A stretch of 64,000 nucleotides of DNA. Origin: Paraburkholderia sediminicola. Its GTDB lineage: Bacteria; Pseudomonadota; Gammaproteobacteria; Burkholderiales; Burkholderiaceae. Of the stretch, positions 9,113 to 17,376 are shown piece after piece (within the stretch, counting starts at the first letter, position 1; each line of letters begins with the position of its first letter). The DNA is taken from the NCBI RefSeq assembly GCF_902859805.1, contig NZ_CADIKC010000001.1, forward strand, positions 992,001 through 1,056,000, given 5' to 3'. Position numbers and translations under genes: made by a program. Below the pieces are notes generated by a model, which had not been told where the DNA came from, made no database searches, and was given only the letters and a program-made list of their open reading frames with translations.

Positions 9113-9139
9113 GCGAAATACCTCGAAGTGATTGAGCGC

Positions 9140-9889
9140 CTAGTTCTCGGTGGGCAGCGGATCGGTCAGCGCAACGTTGGCCGCCTTCTGAGTCCTCGCT
9201 GCGACGCCGGCTCGCTTGCGCGTGACGCGCCGCTCCAGATACTGCGCAAGCTGTGTGAGCGCGTAACACAGCGCGAAGTAACTCAAGGCGAGAATCAGGT
9301 ACACGGGAAAGGGCTTCGTCAGCAGCCGGTTGTTGATCTGATCCGCGGCGAAAGAGATTTCCTGGACGTTGATGATGTAACCCAGCGAGGTTTCCTTGAT
9401 CGTCGACACGAACTGCGTGACCATGCTCGGCACCACGTTGTAAAGCGCCTGCGGCAGGATGACCGCGCGCATGGTCTTCATGTAGCTCATGCCGAGCGCT
9501 CTCGAAGCCTCCGTCTGCCCTTTCGGCAGCCCCTCGATACCCGCGCGGATGATTTCCCCGAGATACGCCGAGTCATAGATCACAAGCGCACACAGCATCG
9601 TGACAAACCCGGTGACTGGATAGCCGGTCAGAACAGGCACGAGGAAGTACACCCAGAAAATCACCATCAGGAGCGGGATGCCCCGCACCATATAAACGAG
9701 CCCTGTGGCCGGCGCCCGCAGAAACCGGAAAGGACTGATGCGGGCCAGGGCGACCAGGATACCCAGGGGAAATGCGATGACGAGCGCGGAAAGCGACAGC
9801 AGGATCGTCAGTACGATGCCGCCCAGCGGGCCATGCGGATACTGCCCGATGAGCAGCAGTGTCCAGTTATCGCGCAGGATATCGAACAT
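9140..9889 (-). CDS. Amino-acid ABC transporter permease (second)
   Basis: The 249-residue membrane protein of the HisM/GlnP type has several hydrophobic segments. It carries the EAA loop SRALGMSYMKTMRAVILPQALYNVVP, which contacts the ATPase, and the family motif YMVRGIPLLMVIFWVYF. It starts one base after the stop of the first permease, so translation is coupled. The heterodimeric pair is normal for this importer class. Confidence 0.92.
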   Translation of the reverse strand: MFDILRDNWTLLLIGQYPHGPLGGIVLTILLSLSALVIAFPLGILVALARISPFRFLRAPATGLVYMVRGIPLLMVIFWVYFLVPVLTGYPVTGFVTMLCALVIYDSAYLGEIIRAGIEGLPKGQTEASRALGMSYMKTMRAVILPQALYNVVPSMVTQFVSTIKETSLGYIINVQEISFAADQINNRLLTKPFPVYLILALSYFALCYALTQLAQYLERRVTRKRAGVAARTQKAANVALTDPLPTEN

Positions 9890-9890
9890 G

Positions 9891-10592
9891 TCACTTCACT
9901 CCCGGAATGCGGTAGTGCATCGCGATTTTGGCGCCGCACAGCATGATGACGAGAGAGAGGCCGAGATACACCGCCGTGGCGATGAAATACGATTCGAAAG
10001 ACAGGAAGGTTTCGTTCTCGATCTGGCGAGTGACATAGGTCAGCTCCGCCGCGCCGATCGCCATCGCGAGACTCGTGTTCTTGAACAGCAGGACCGCGTG
10101 ATTGACCATCGGCGGGATGGCATTGCGCAGCGCTTGCGGAAGCACGACGAAACGCATGCCGTTCAGGAAGTTCAGACCCAGCGCGCGCGAGGCTTCGTAT
10201 TGACCGTAAGGAATCGCACGCAACCCGCTGCGGATATCTTCGGAGAGGTAGGCCGCGCTGCACAGGCCGATGGCCACGACCGCAAAAATAAACTGGCCGT
10301 TGTAGTGGTTCAGCAGAGTCTGCAACGATTCCGGCAGGATGTTCGAAATGCCGAAGTACCAGAACAGGATCTGGACCAGCATCGGCACATTGCGATGGTA
10401 GGCCACGAATGACGCAACGAAGGCCGTCGCGAGGCGGTTGTTGGTCAGGCGAATCAGCGTGAGAAGAATGCCCACCACCAGCGAGAGTATCCACGCCAGC
10501 GCGGCCATTGCGAGGGTGAGCTCGATCCCATGGAGAAACAGCGCCCCATAGTCGCCTCGCAGCACCGTCGCCAGGTCAAAATGAAGTTTCAT
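9891..10592 (-). CDS. Amino-acid ABC transporter permease (first)
   Basis: The 233-residue permease belongs to the GltJ/GlnP group, with the motif YHRNVPMLVQILFWYFG and the EAA loop EASRALGLNFLNGMRFVVLPQALRNAIPP. It is the first gene of the minus-strand importer operon. The 368 bp upstream carry a terminator-like hairpin, two further hairpins and a degenerate copy of the NAC-type promoter described elsewhere in this annotation. Confidence 0.92.
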   Translation of the reverse strand: MKLHFDLATVLRGDYGALFLHGIELTLAMAALAWILSLVVGILLTLIRLTNNRLATAFVASFVAYHRNVPMLVQILFWYFGISNILPESLQTLLNHYNGQFIFAVVAIGLCSAAYLSEDIRSGLRAIPYGQYEASRALGLNFLNGMRFVVLPQALRNAIPPMVNHAVLLFKNTSLAMAIGAAELTYVTRQIENETFLSFESYFIATAVYLGLSLVIMLCGAKIAMHYRIPGVK

Positions 10593-10698
10593 GTTGCACG
10601 TCCCAATGATTCGGATCGAAGCGATGATCCGGGCCTGACTCGACCCGCGGCAGCATCGTCATCCCCCGGAAGCCGTCATTGACTTCCGTGTTGAATTG

Positions 10699-10762
10699 AT
10701 ACTAGCTCGCGAAAAAAGGCCGTTGCAGAGGCCTTTCTTCTGGCGCAATAAGTTTCGGGAAT
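10699..10762 (-). promoter_or_regulatory. Degenerate NAC-type promoter before ABC importer (tentative)
   Basis: On the minus strand the box ATTCC-N5-CTTAT (10762-10748) keeps the T-N11-A core but has lost the left ATA. A -35-like TGCAAC starts 20 bp further on, with TAGTAT 17 bp beyond it. The right half-site and the next bases (CTTATTGCGCCAG) closely match the site before the aminotransferase. Because a hairpin terminator overlaps the -35, this may be a decayed or weak site. Confidence 0.3.
10712..10736 (-). terminator. Rho-independent terminator, minus strand
   Basis: On the minus strand AAAGGCC and GGCCTTT form a 7-bp stem with an 8-nt loop, and the T-run extends to six. It would stop transcripts from the 2-hydroxyacid dehydrogenase gene or attenuate the ABC importer leader about 120 bp before the first permease. 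Confidence 0.6.
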
Positions 10763-10895
10763 GATGAGTCGGAACGGCTTCCGGCAGTGGGACAGGCGTG
10801 CTTGTGCATGGTGTTTGTCTCCAGTATGCGGCGCCTCTGCGGGTGCCTCATCGTCAGTGGCGCGCCCCCTTGTCGGAGCGCTCATGCTTGAGAAA

Positions 10896-10953
10896 CAACG
10901 GTGGCCAGCGGTGGCCACCGTTGGCATTAAGCCGGCGCAGCATGCTGCGCCGG
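10896..10953. repeat. Two strong hairpins in tandem downstream of the 2-hydroxyacid dehydrogenase
   Basis: CAACGGTGGCCA (10896-10907) and TGGCCACCGTTG (10912-10923) form a perfect 12-bp stem with a 4-nt loop. Positions 10932-10953 form a perfect 22-bp palindrome centred on CAGCATGCTG. The latter ends 7 bp from the dehydrogenase stop. Neither has a T-run. They may stabilise the mRNA 3' end or uncouple the upstream pair from the ABC operon. The rest of the 10593-10960 gap holds no convincing gene. Confidence 0.6.
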
Positions 10954-10960
10954 TCATCGT

Positions 10961-11971
10961 TCAGGCTGTGGCCGTCGGGCGCGTCAGCACCTGCGGGTTC
11001 ACCGGCGTCGGCGGCTTGCCGGCCGCTGCGCCGTGCCCAAGCGCAGCGATCAAATTGTCTGCGCAAAGCGCGGCCATCGCTCGCCGCGTGCTGACAGACG
11101 CGCTGCCGATATGCGGCGTGAGCACCACATTCTTTTGCGCAAGAAGCGCCGGGCAGATAACCGGTTCACCTTCGAATACATCCAGGCCGGCCGCCGCGAT
11201 GCTGCCTTCGTTCAACGCCACCGCCAAAGCGGCATCGTCCACGACGCCGCCGCGTGCGATGTTGGTCAGCGTGGCCGACGATTTCATCTGCTTGAGCTCC
11301 GCGGCGCCAATCGCGTGGTGCGAGCTGGCCGAGTAAGGCACCACGATGATCAGATGATCCGACTCTCGCAACAGCGTTTCCTTGTCGACATAGCGTGCCT
11401 TGCAGCTCTCCTCGACATCCGGCGCCAGTTGCGAGCGATTGTGATAGATCACGCGCATGCCGAAACCGAATGCACCGCGTCGCGCAATGGCTTGCCCGAT
11501 ACGCCCCATGCCGAGAATGCCGAGCGTCGACCCATGCACGTCGTTACCGACGAACATGTCATAGCGTCCGGTCTTGGTCCATTCGCCGGCGCGCAGAAAG
11601 TGTTCCGACTCGGTGATGCGCCGCGCCGTTGCCATCATCAGCGCGAAGCCGAAGTCGGCGGTGGTATCCGTCAGCACGTCCGGCGTATTCGTCACCAGCA
11701 CGCCGCGCGCGGTACAGGCTTCCACGTCGACGTTGTTGTAGCCCACGCCGATGTTGCATACCGCCTTCAACTGCGGGCAAGCGTCGAGCAAGGTCGCGTC
11801 GATCCGGTCGCTGCCGGCCGTCATGGCGCCCACCTTGCCTTGCAGCCGGGCAATCAGCTCTGGTTGCGTCCAGATCGTGTCGTCAGGGTTGTCGGTCACG
11901 TCGAAGTTCGCGCGCAGGCGGTCGACGATATCCGGAAATGACGCACGGGTAACCAGTACCGATGCACGCAT
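10961..11971 (-). CDS. D-2-hydroxyacid dehydrogenase (GhrB / 2-ketogluconate reductase type)
   Basis: The 336-residue NAD(P)-dependent enzyme reduces 2-oxo acids to D-2-hydroxy acids. Relatives act on glyoxylate, hydroxypyruvate or 2-keto-D-gluconate. The Rossmann motif GILGMGRIGQAIARR lies near residue 149. The catalytic triad is visible as Arg in NIARGGVVDD, Glu in DVFEGEP and His in LTPHIGSAS. The ATG at 11971 follows GGAGG at a good distance. It is the second gene after an SDR that is preceded by a NAC-type promoter. The neighbouring sugar-acid genes favour a 2-ketogluconate role, but oxo-acids made by the nearby aminotransferase are equally possible. Confidence 0.85.
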   Translation of the reverse strand: MRASVLVTRASFPDIVDRLRANFDVTDNPDDTIWTQPELIARLQGKVGAMTAGSDRIDATLLDACPQLKAVCNIGVGYNNVDVEACTARGVLVTNTPDVLTDTTADFGFALMMATARRITESEHFLRAGEWTKTGRYDMFVGNDVHGSTLGILGMGRIGQAIARRGAFGFGMRVIYHNRSQLAPDVEESCKARYVDKETLLRESDHLIIVVPYSASSHHAIGAAELKQMKSSATLTNIARGGVVDDAALAVALNEGSIAAAGLDVFEGEPVICPALLAQKNVVLTPHIGSASVSTRRAMAALCADNLIAALGHGAAAGKPPTPVNPQVLTRPTATA

Positions 11972-12003
11972 GGAAAACCTCCTTGTTGGACTCTGGATTG
12001 CAC

Positions 12004-12762
12004 TTACTCGTTGTGGTCGGCGGGATCGCGTTTGATCGTCGTCAGCCCGCCCGGCACTTGCAGCGTGGGCAGAATTTCCATATTGCTGATGTTGACCGCG
12101 AGCGGCGCGGCGATCGCAAAGGCGATGGCGTCGGCAATATCGGACGGCAGCGGCAGTTCGAAGCCGTCGATGAACTGCTTGCGCGCCGCCTCGATGTCGC
12201 CATGCACATGGCCGAAAATGTCGGTGGCAACACGGCCCGGACAGATCTCCGTCACGCGTACGCGTCTGCCGGTCGCGTCCACGCGCAACTGGCGCGACAA
12301 CGCATGGATACCGGCCTTCGTCGCGGCGTAAATGGAGTTGCCGTTGAAGTTGTAGATCCCTGCGATCGAGCTGATGTTGACGATATGACCGCGATCGCGG
12401 GCAACCATCCCCGGCATGGTGAGCCGCACGATGTGCAGAACGGCTTGCAGGTTGACTTCCACCTGAAGGTCGATGTCTGCGGCAGCGGCATCCAGAATCG
12501 AGCCTTTAGTCGATATGCCGGCGTTATTCACGACGATATCGAACTGCACGTCCTGCGTCAGCCTGGTGACGGCCGGCAGATCGCACACGTCGATCGCGTG
12601 CGGGATGCAACCGGTTCGCGCCGCCAGTTCATTCAGACGTTCCGCGTTGCGTGCGAGCGCATGCACTTCGAGTCCTTCACGGCAGAAGCGCTCGACGATC
12701 GCAGCACCCATCCCGGTCGAAGCGCCCGTCACCAGCGCGGTCTTGTAGTCTGAAAACGGCAT
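12004..12762 (-). CDS. Short-chain dehydrogenase/reductase
   Basis: The 252-residue SDR has the cofactor motif ALVTGASTGMGAAIVERF near residue 9, VVNNAGIS near residue 76, the active-site Ser in VNISSIAGIY and Tyr-Lys in NSIYAATKAGIHALS. Overall it resembles the YdfG / serine 3-dehydrogenase group acting on 3-hydroxy acids. GAGGT precedes the ATG. It is the first gene after a NAC-type promoter (12825-12889) and is followed after 32 bp by the 2-hydroxyacid dehydrogenase. The actual substrate is unknown. Confidence 0.82.
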   Translation of the reverse strand: MPFSDYKTALVTGASTGMGAAIVERFCREGLEVHALARNAERLNELAARTGCIPHAIDVCDLPAVTRLTQDVQFDIVVNNAGISTKGSILDAAAADIDLQVEVNLQAVLHIVRLTMPGMVARDRGHIVNISSIAGIYNFNGNSIYAATKAGIHALSRQLRVDATGRRVRVTEICPGRVATDIFGHVHGDIEAARKQFIDGFELPLPSDIADAIAFAIAAPLAVNISNMEILPTLQVPGGLTTIKRDPADHNE

Positions 12763-12824
12763 GAATGACCTCTATCTGTAGTTCTGAACTGTCGCCCTTT
12801 GAGGCGTGCGATAAGCCTGTTACC

Positions 12825-12889
12825 AATGTATACGCCGTGAAAACGTGGGGCAAAGACGGATTGGCTTTGTGGCGATAAGACTGGCTTAT
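12825..12889 (-). promoter_or_regulatory. NAC-type LysR box and promoter (site A) before SDR/2-hydroxyacid dehydrogenase
   Basis: On the minus strand ATAAG-CCAGT-CTTAT (12889-12875) is an ATA-N9-TAT and T-N11-A box. Twenty bases later comes the -35 TTTGCC (12854-12849). The -10 TACATT (12830-12825) follows 18 bases after that. The box centre is about 64 bp upstream of the expected transcription start. Sites B, C, D and F have identical spacing. Confidence 0.75.
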
Positions 12890-12932
12890 GGTTGGGTAAT
12901 GCGGATTGGTCGATGCGGATTGGCCGGCGCGC

Positions 12933-13700
12933 CTAGCGTACGAGCTTCGACACCGGCACGACGCGTCCACCCGCGGATTCGATCACGCCGCGCACCGTGC
13001 GCGCGAGTTCGACGGCGCCGGGCGTATCGCCATGCAGCAGGATCGATTGGACCGCGATCTTAAGCGTGTTGCCCGTGATCGTCGTGATCGTGCCGTCTTC
13101 GAGCAACTGCTTGACGCGCGCCAGGACGGCCGCGCGGTCCTTGATAACCGCGCCTTCCAGCTTGCGCGACACGAGCGCGCCCTGATCGTCGTAGGCACGG
13201 TCGGCGAGAAACGTGTTGGCCGTGCGCATTCCGATGTGATCGGCGGCCCGTTCGATTTCCGTGTTCGTCGAGACGCTGATGATCAGATCGCGATCGAATT
13301 CGGCGAGCGCCCGCACCAGCGGCTCGGCCAGTTCATACGATGCCGCAGCCATGTTGCCCAGCGCGCCGTGAAAGCTCATGTGCGTGACGCGATGTCCGGC
13401 CCGCTTCGCGATGCCCGCAAGCGCGCCCATCTGGTACACCACGTAATTCGCCAGTTCAAGCGGGTCCGCCTGAATCTGCCGGCGGCCGAAGCCCATCATG
13501 TCGGGAAAGCCGACATGCGCGCCAACGTCGATCTGTCGCGCCAGGGCCATCCGCACTGTCTTGTCCATGATGACGGGGTCGCCCGCGTGATAGCCGCATG
13601 CGACGTTGGCGGACGAGACGATATCGAGCATCGCTTCGTCTTCGCCCATTTGATAGGGTCCAAAGCCTTCGCCCAGGTCCGCGTTCAGGTCGATTTCCAC
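12933..13700 (-). CDS. pxpA: 5-oxoprolinase subunit PxpA (LamB/YcsF family)
   Basis: The 255-residue protein starts MEIDLNADLGEGFGPYQMG, the family N-terminus, with DEAMLDIVSSANVACGYHAGDP next and VGAHVGFPDMMGFGRR near residue 76. PxpA works with PxpB and PxpC in ATP-dependent opening of 5-oxoproline to glutamate. The start is GTG at 13700, eight bases after GGAG. It is the last gene of accB-accC-pxpB-pxpC-carrier-pxpA, separated from the carrier gene by 84 bp. PxpA is often first in such operons, so its end position is worth noting. Confidence 0.9.
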   Translation of the reverse strand: MEIDLNADLGEGFGPYQMGEDEAMLDIVSSANVACGYHAGDPVIMDKTVRMALARQIDVGAHVGFPDMMGFGRRQIQADPLELANYVVYQMGALAGIAKRAGHRVTHMSFHGALGNMAAASYELAEPLVRALAEFDRDLIISVSTNTEIERAADHIGMRTANTFLADRAYDDQGALVSRKLEGAVIKDRAAVLARVKQLLEDGTITTITGNTLKIAVQSILLHGDTPGAVELARTVRGVIESAGGRVVPVSKLVR

Positions 13701-13784
13701 TATCCACTCTCCATTCTTTAAGCGGTCTGTGCCGGGCTATCCGCAGCGGACCACACCGGCTCAGTGTCTATCTATCGATATGGG

Positions 13785-14255
13785 CTACGCCGACGGCGAG
13801 AGTTCGAGCAAGGGCGTTCCGTAACCGACCGTTGCGCCATGCGCGACACACAAGCGCATAACCATGCCATCCGCCGACGCGACCACAGGCACGCACAATT
13901 GCGCAATCTGCAGCAAGCCGACTATGTCGCCCGGTTTGACGTAATCGCCCGCGTTGGCCAATGGCGTGGAGCGCGCCGGATGCGTCGACAGAAAGATGCC
14001 GGCCGACTTTGCGGTGATGCTGACGGACTGCGTCTGCGCAGTGTCCGCTGCGCGCGCGAGTCCGCTGGGAACCATATGCGAAACCGCCTGCACCGGCGCC
14101 GGTGCATCCGCACCGATCGAGTAAGGCGCCCGCTCCATCGTCAACCGGACCGTCGCCCCGGGCTTGCTGATTTCGATGAACTCGATATCGACTTCTGCCA
14201 GCCACGACGTGATTTGCCGCAGTTCGCCGATATCCACTTCGATTTTTTGTGTCAT
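13785..14255 (-). CDS. Biotin/lipoyl-domain carrier-like protein lacking the biotinyl lysine
   Basis: The 156-residue protein resembles AccB. Its N-terminal helix is followed by a linker and a C-terminal biotinyl/lipoyl-like domain (about 80-154), including AGDYVKPGDIVGLLQIAQ and DGMVMRLCVAHGATVGYGTPLLEL. At the biotinylation site, where AccB has EAMKM, it reads QIAQL, so the acceptor Lys is Gln and the flanking Met is lost. The gene begins three bases after the pxpC stop. A second, canonical AccB is encoded at the head of the same operon. I infer a scaffold or regulatory role rather than carboxyl transfer. Confidence 0.8.
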   Translation of the reverse strand: MTQKIEVDIGELRQITSWLAEVDIEFIEISKPGATVRLTMERAPYSIGADAPAPVQAVSHMVPSGLARAADTAQTQSVSITAKSAGIFLSTHPARSTPLANAGDYVKPGDIVGLLQIAQLCVPVVASADGMVMRLCVAHGATVGYGTPLLELSPSA

Positions 14256-14258
14256 GTG

Positions 14259-15266
14259 TCAGTGTCGGGAAGGGCAAAACAGTGCAACGAGATTGCGCAC
14301 CCTGACGAGATAACTGTCCAGTTCTTCCAGCGCCGTGACGGCTTGCGCGTACGTCGTCTGAACAAAGCGAATCTTCGTACCAATTCGCGCTTGCGCGAGC
14401 CGCCACAAGTCGGCTTCGATCACGGTGCCGATCTTCGGATAGCCACCCGAGGGCTGCGCATCGCGCAACTGAATGATCGGCTGTCCGCTATGCGGCACCT
14501 GGATCACGCCCGGCACGATGCCATGCGAGCGCTTTTCGATCGAATGCGTCGCGACCAGGGTCGGACCAGCGAGGCGATATCCATAGCGATCGCTCTGCGG
14601 CGTCACTTTCCACCCGTCGCGCCAGAACGCTTCGAGCGATTCCGGCTCGTAGCAGTCGTATTCCGCGGCGGGCAGCACGCGCACCACGGTTTCGCCTGCG
14701 TCTGCTGCGGGCAGGGATAAGGGCGCCGGCAGCGAGTACTCCGGCGGCACCGTGCCGAAACCCGCAGCGAGCACAGCATCTTGCGGCACGACGCGCTCGG
14801 CGAGACCCACTGCCTTCACCACATCGCCCTTCTGCAATTGACGACCGTTGAAGCCGCCAAACTGCCCGCGCAATTGCGTGCTGCGCGAGCCGAGCACGAC
14901 CGGTACGTCCACGCCACCCGCGAGCGACAGGTAACAGCGCGTGCCCGTGGTCGGCACGCCGATCGTCAGCACGTCGCCCTGTTTGGCATGCACGGTCCAC
15001 CACGGCAGCACCGGCCGGTCGCCTAAGCGCGCTGAACAGTCGGCACCGGTGATGGCGAACGAAAGATCTTCAAGGAAGCGAATGCGGAAAGGAAACATCG
15101 GAATTTCGATGCCGGCCGCGTCGTCCGGATTACCGAGCAACAGGTTGCCGACCGCGAGCGCCAGGCGGTCCATCGCGCCGGCCGTTCCAACGCCGTAGCG
15201 CAGATAGCCTTCACGCCCCTGGTCCTGCACCGTCGCGAGCGCGGACGAAGACAAGATCTCGATCAT
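14259..15266 (-). CDS. pxpC: 5-oxoprolinase subunit PxpC (KipA, biotin-dependent carboxyltransferase-like)
   Basis: The 335-residue protein begins [20 protein letters not shown], followed by RYGVGTAGAMDRLALAVGN, the standard start of the KipA/AHS2 fold. The late motif HGIVPGVIQVPHSGQPIIQLRDAQPSGGYP is also characteristic. It partners PxpB and PxpA in 5-oxoproline cleavage. The fold is shared with allophanate hydrolase and urea-carboxylase domains. Its ATG overlaps the pxpB stop (ATGA), so the two are translationally coupled. Confidence 0.9.
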   Translation of the reverse strand: MIEILSSSALATVQDQGREGYLRYGVGTAGAMDRLALAVGNLLLGNPDDAAGIEIPMFPFRIRFLEDLSFAITGADCSARLGDRPVLPWWTVHAKQGDVLTIGVPTTGTRCYLSLAGGVDVPVVLGSRSTQLRGQFGGFNGRQLQKGDVVKAVGLAERVVPQDAVLAAGFGTVPPEYSLPAPLSLPAADAGETVVRVLPAAEYDCYEPESLEAFWRDGWKVTPQSDRYGYRLAGPTLVATHSIEKRSHGIVPGVIQVPHSGQPIIQLRDAQPSGGYPKIGTVIEADLWRLAQARIGTKIRFVQTTYAQAVTALEELDSYLVRVRNLVALFCPSRH

Positions 15267-16021
15267 GGAACAATCCTCTCGACGCGAAAACGGATCATGT
15301 CGCCCGGTGCAAGCGTGGCCGGGTTATCGCGCGTGGGGTCGAAGAACGACATCGACGTATGACCGATCGTGTTCCAGCCGCTCGGTCCCGTCGAGGCCGA
15401 GACTCCGGTCTGCACTCCGCCGATCGACACTGCGCCGCCAGGCAAACCCAGCACGGGCACTTTGCGCCGTGGTGTGGCGATACGCGGATCCATGCCGCCC
15501 AGATAGCAGTACCCTGGATGGCTGCCGAGCGCATAGACCGTGTAGAGCGGCGCGCAGTGCAATTGCACGACCTCGTCGACAGACAGGCCGGTGTGATTCA
15601 CCACGTCCTGCAGATGCGGACCGAACTCGCCGCCGTATTCCACCGGCAAGTCCACCACCCTCCCTTCAATCTGCAACTCGCCCGCAGCGGCCCATGCGTC
15701 GCGCAACGCGGCGCCAAGCGAGTCAGGGTCTGCGGGCGGCGTGGAAAACGTCAGCATCAGATTGGTCACGCCGGGCACCGCTTCACGTACGCCCGGCCAT
15801 GATTCGACCTCGCGGGCGAGTGTCCAGATGCGGCGCTGCGCATGCAGATCGAGCGCGCCCGGTGCTTCGAACAGCATGGCCGTGGTACCTAGCATGCTGA
15901 TACAAAGCGCCTGCTCCGATTCATCCTGTTTCATTGCAAGGACAGTCCTCTGTGAATCCGGACGCAGCCGTTCGACTACATCCCCGTGCGCAATCGACGC
16001 ATGCTCAACAGTCAGCGTCAT
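15263..16021 (-). CDS. pxpB: 5-oxoprolinase subunit PxpB (KipI family)
   Basis: The 252-residue KipI/AHS1-fold protein has [15 protein letters not shown], the signature [21 protein letters not shown] and [24 protein letters not shown], ending in a PGDMIRF beta segment. It starts at ATG 16021, which overlaps the accC stop; an extension to 16045 lies inside accC. In Bacillus the homologue KipI inhibits kinase KinA, but with pxpC and pxpA adjacent a 5-oxoprolinase subunit is the better reading. Confidence 0.9.
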   Translation of the reverse strand: MTLTVEHASIAHGDVVERLRPDSQRTVLAMKQDESEQALCISMLGTTAMLFEAPGALDLHAQRRIWTLAREVESWPGVREAVPGVTNLMLTFSTPPADPDSLGAALRDAWAAAGELQIEGRVVDLPVEYGGEFGPHLQDVVNHTGLSVDEVVQLHCAPLYTVYALGSHPGYCYLGGMDPRIATPRRKVPVLGLPGGAVSIGGVQTGVSASTGPSGWNTIGHTSMSFFDPTRDNPATLAPGDMIRFRVERIVP

Positions 16022-17370
16022 GTCTGTTTCCTCTTTGCGAGCCAACGCTCCAGATGATGAATATCGACACCGCCCTCACTGAACCCTTCGTCCTCGAGCA
16101 TGGCCTGATGCAATGGCACGTTGGTGCGAATGCCTTCGATGCGCATCTCCGAGAGCGCGATGCGCATGCGCGCCAACGCCTCTTCACGGGTTGCACCGTG
16201 GGTGATCACCTTGGCGATCAGCGAGTCGTAATACGGCGGCACGACTGCGCCGCCACTCATATGCGAGTCCACCCGCACGCCGTTGCCGCCCGGCAGTTCC
16301 CAGACGGAAATTTTCCCGGGACAAGGAGCGAAGGTGAACGGGTCCTCGGCGTTGATCCGGCATTCCAGCGAATGGCCGAGCGTGCGAATGTCCGACTGAC
16401 GAATCGTCAACGCGTGCCCCTGCGCGATCCGGATCTGTTCCCGCACGATGTCGATACCCGAGGTCATTTCCGTCACGGGATGCTCGACCTGCAGCCGCGT
16501 ATTCATTTCGATGAAGTAGAACTGGCCGTTCTCAAACAGGAATTCGAAGGTGCCCGCGCCGCGGTAATTCGTCTGCCGGCAGGCCTCGACGCAGCGCTCG
16601 CCGACTTGCCGGATCAGTTCCGGGTCGATGCCGGGTGCAGGCGCCTCTTCCAGGACCTTCTGATGCCGCCGTTGCAGCGAACAGTCGCGCGAGCCGAGCC
16701 ACAGGGCATTGCCGTACGTATCGCACAAGACCTGAATTTCGACGTGGCGCGGATGCTCGAGAAACTTCTCGACGTAGAGTTCGGGTTTGCCGAAGGCGCG
16801 GCGTGCTTCTTCACGCGTGACAGAAACCGCCTCGAGCAACTGCTCGGGGCCAGGCACGACGCGCATGCCTCGTCCACCACCGCCACCCGCCGCCTTGACG
16901 ATCACCGGATAGCCGATCTCCTGGGCGACCCGCAGAATCTCCGTGGGATCGTCCGGCAAACCGCCGTCCGGGCCCGGCACACAGGGCACGCCGGCCGCGC
17001 GCATGGCCCGTTTGGCGGCGACCTTGTCGCCCATCGTTCGGATGGAGTCAGGCTCGGGGCCGATGAAGGCCATGCCGGCGGCTTCGACCTGCGCCGCAAA
17101 ATCCGCGTTTTCCGAGAGGAAGCCGTAGCCGGGGTGAATCGCCTGCGCGCCGCTCACGTGCGCCGCGAACAGAATCGCGGCACGGTTCAGATAACTTTGC
17201 CCCGGCGCGGCGGGACCGATGCACAGCGCCTCGTCGGCAAGCCGCACATAGCGCGCGTCAGCGTCGGCCTCGGAATGGACCGCGACGGTTTTCAGACCGA
17301 GTTCACGGCAGGCGCGCTGGATTCGAAGCGCGATCTCGCCGCGGTTGGCAATCAGTACTTTGTTGAACAT
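16018..17370 (-). CDS. accC: Biotin carboxylase (AccC-type)
   Basis: The 450-residue ATP-grasp enzyme carboxylates biotin on a carrier protein using bicarbonate and ATP. It begins [25 protein letters not shown]. The ATP-binding glycine loop [14 protein letters not shown] lies near residue 160, then [15 protein letters not shown] and the catalytic [14 protein letters not shown] near residue 288, ending with [10 protein letters not shown] and the [12 protein letters not shown] tail. The start is 6 bp after the accB stop. This is probably a second, pathway-dedicated copy, since the housekeeping accBC pair is normally elsewhere. Confidence 0.92.
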   Translation of the reverse strand: MFNKVLIANRGEIALRIQRACRELGLKTVAVHSEADADARYVRLADEALCIGPAAPGQSYLNRAAILFAAHVSGAQAIHPGYGFLSENADFAAQVEAAGMAFIGPEPDSIRTMGDKVAAKRAMRAAGVPCVPGPDGGLPDDPTEILRVAQEIGYPVIVKAAGGGGGRGMRVVPGPEQLLEAVSVTREEARRAFGKPELYVEKFLEHPRHVEIQVLCDTYGNALWLGSRDCSLQRRHQKVLEEAPAPGIDPELIRQVGERCVEACRQTNYRGAGTFEFLFENGQFYFIEMNTRLQVEHPVTEMTSGIDIVREQIRIAQGHALTIRQSDIRTLGHSLECRINAEDPFTFAPCPGKISVWELPGGNGVRVDSHMSGGAVVPPYYDSLIAKVITHGATREEALARMRIALSEMRIEGIRTNVPLHQAMLEDEGFSEGGVDIHHLERWLAKRKQT

Positions 17371-17376
17371 GATCGA

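Noticed and set aside
10676..10957. Small minus-strand frame in the importer upstream region
   Set aside because: It spans two hairpins and a terminator, lacks a ribosome site and resembles no protein.
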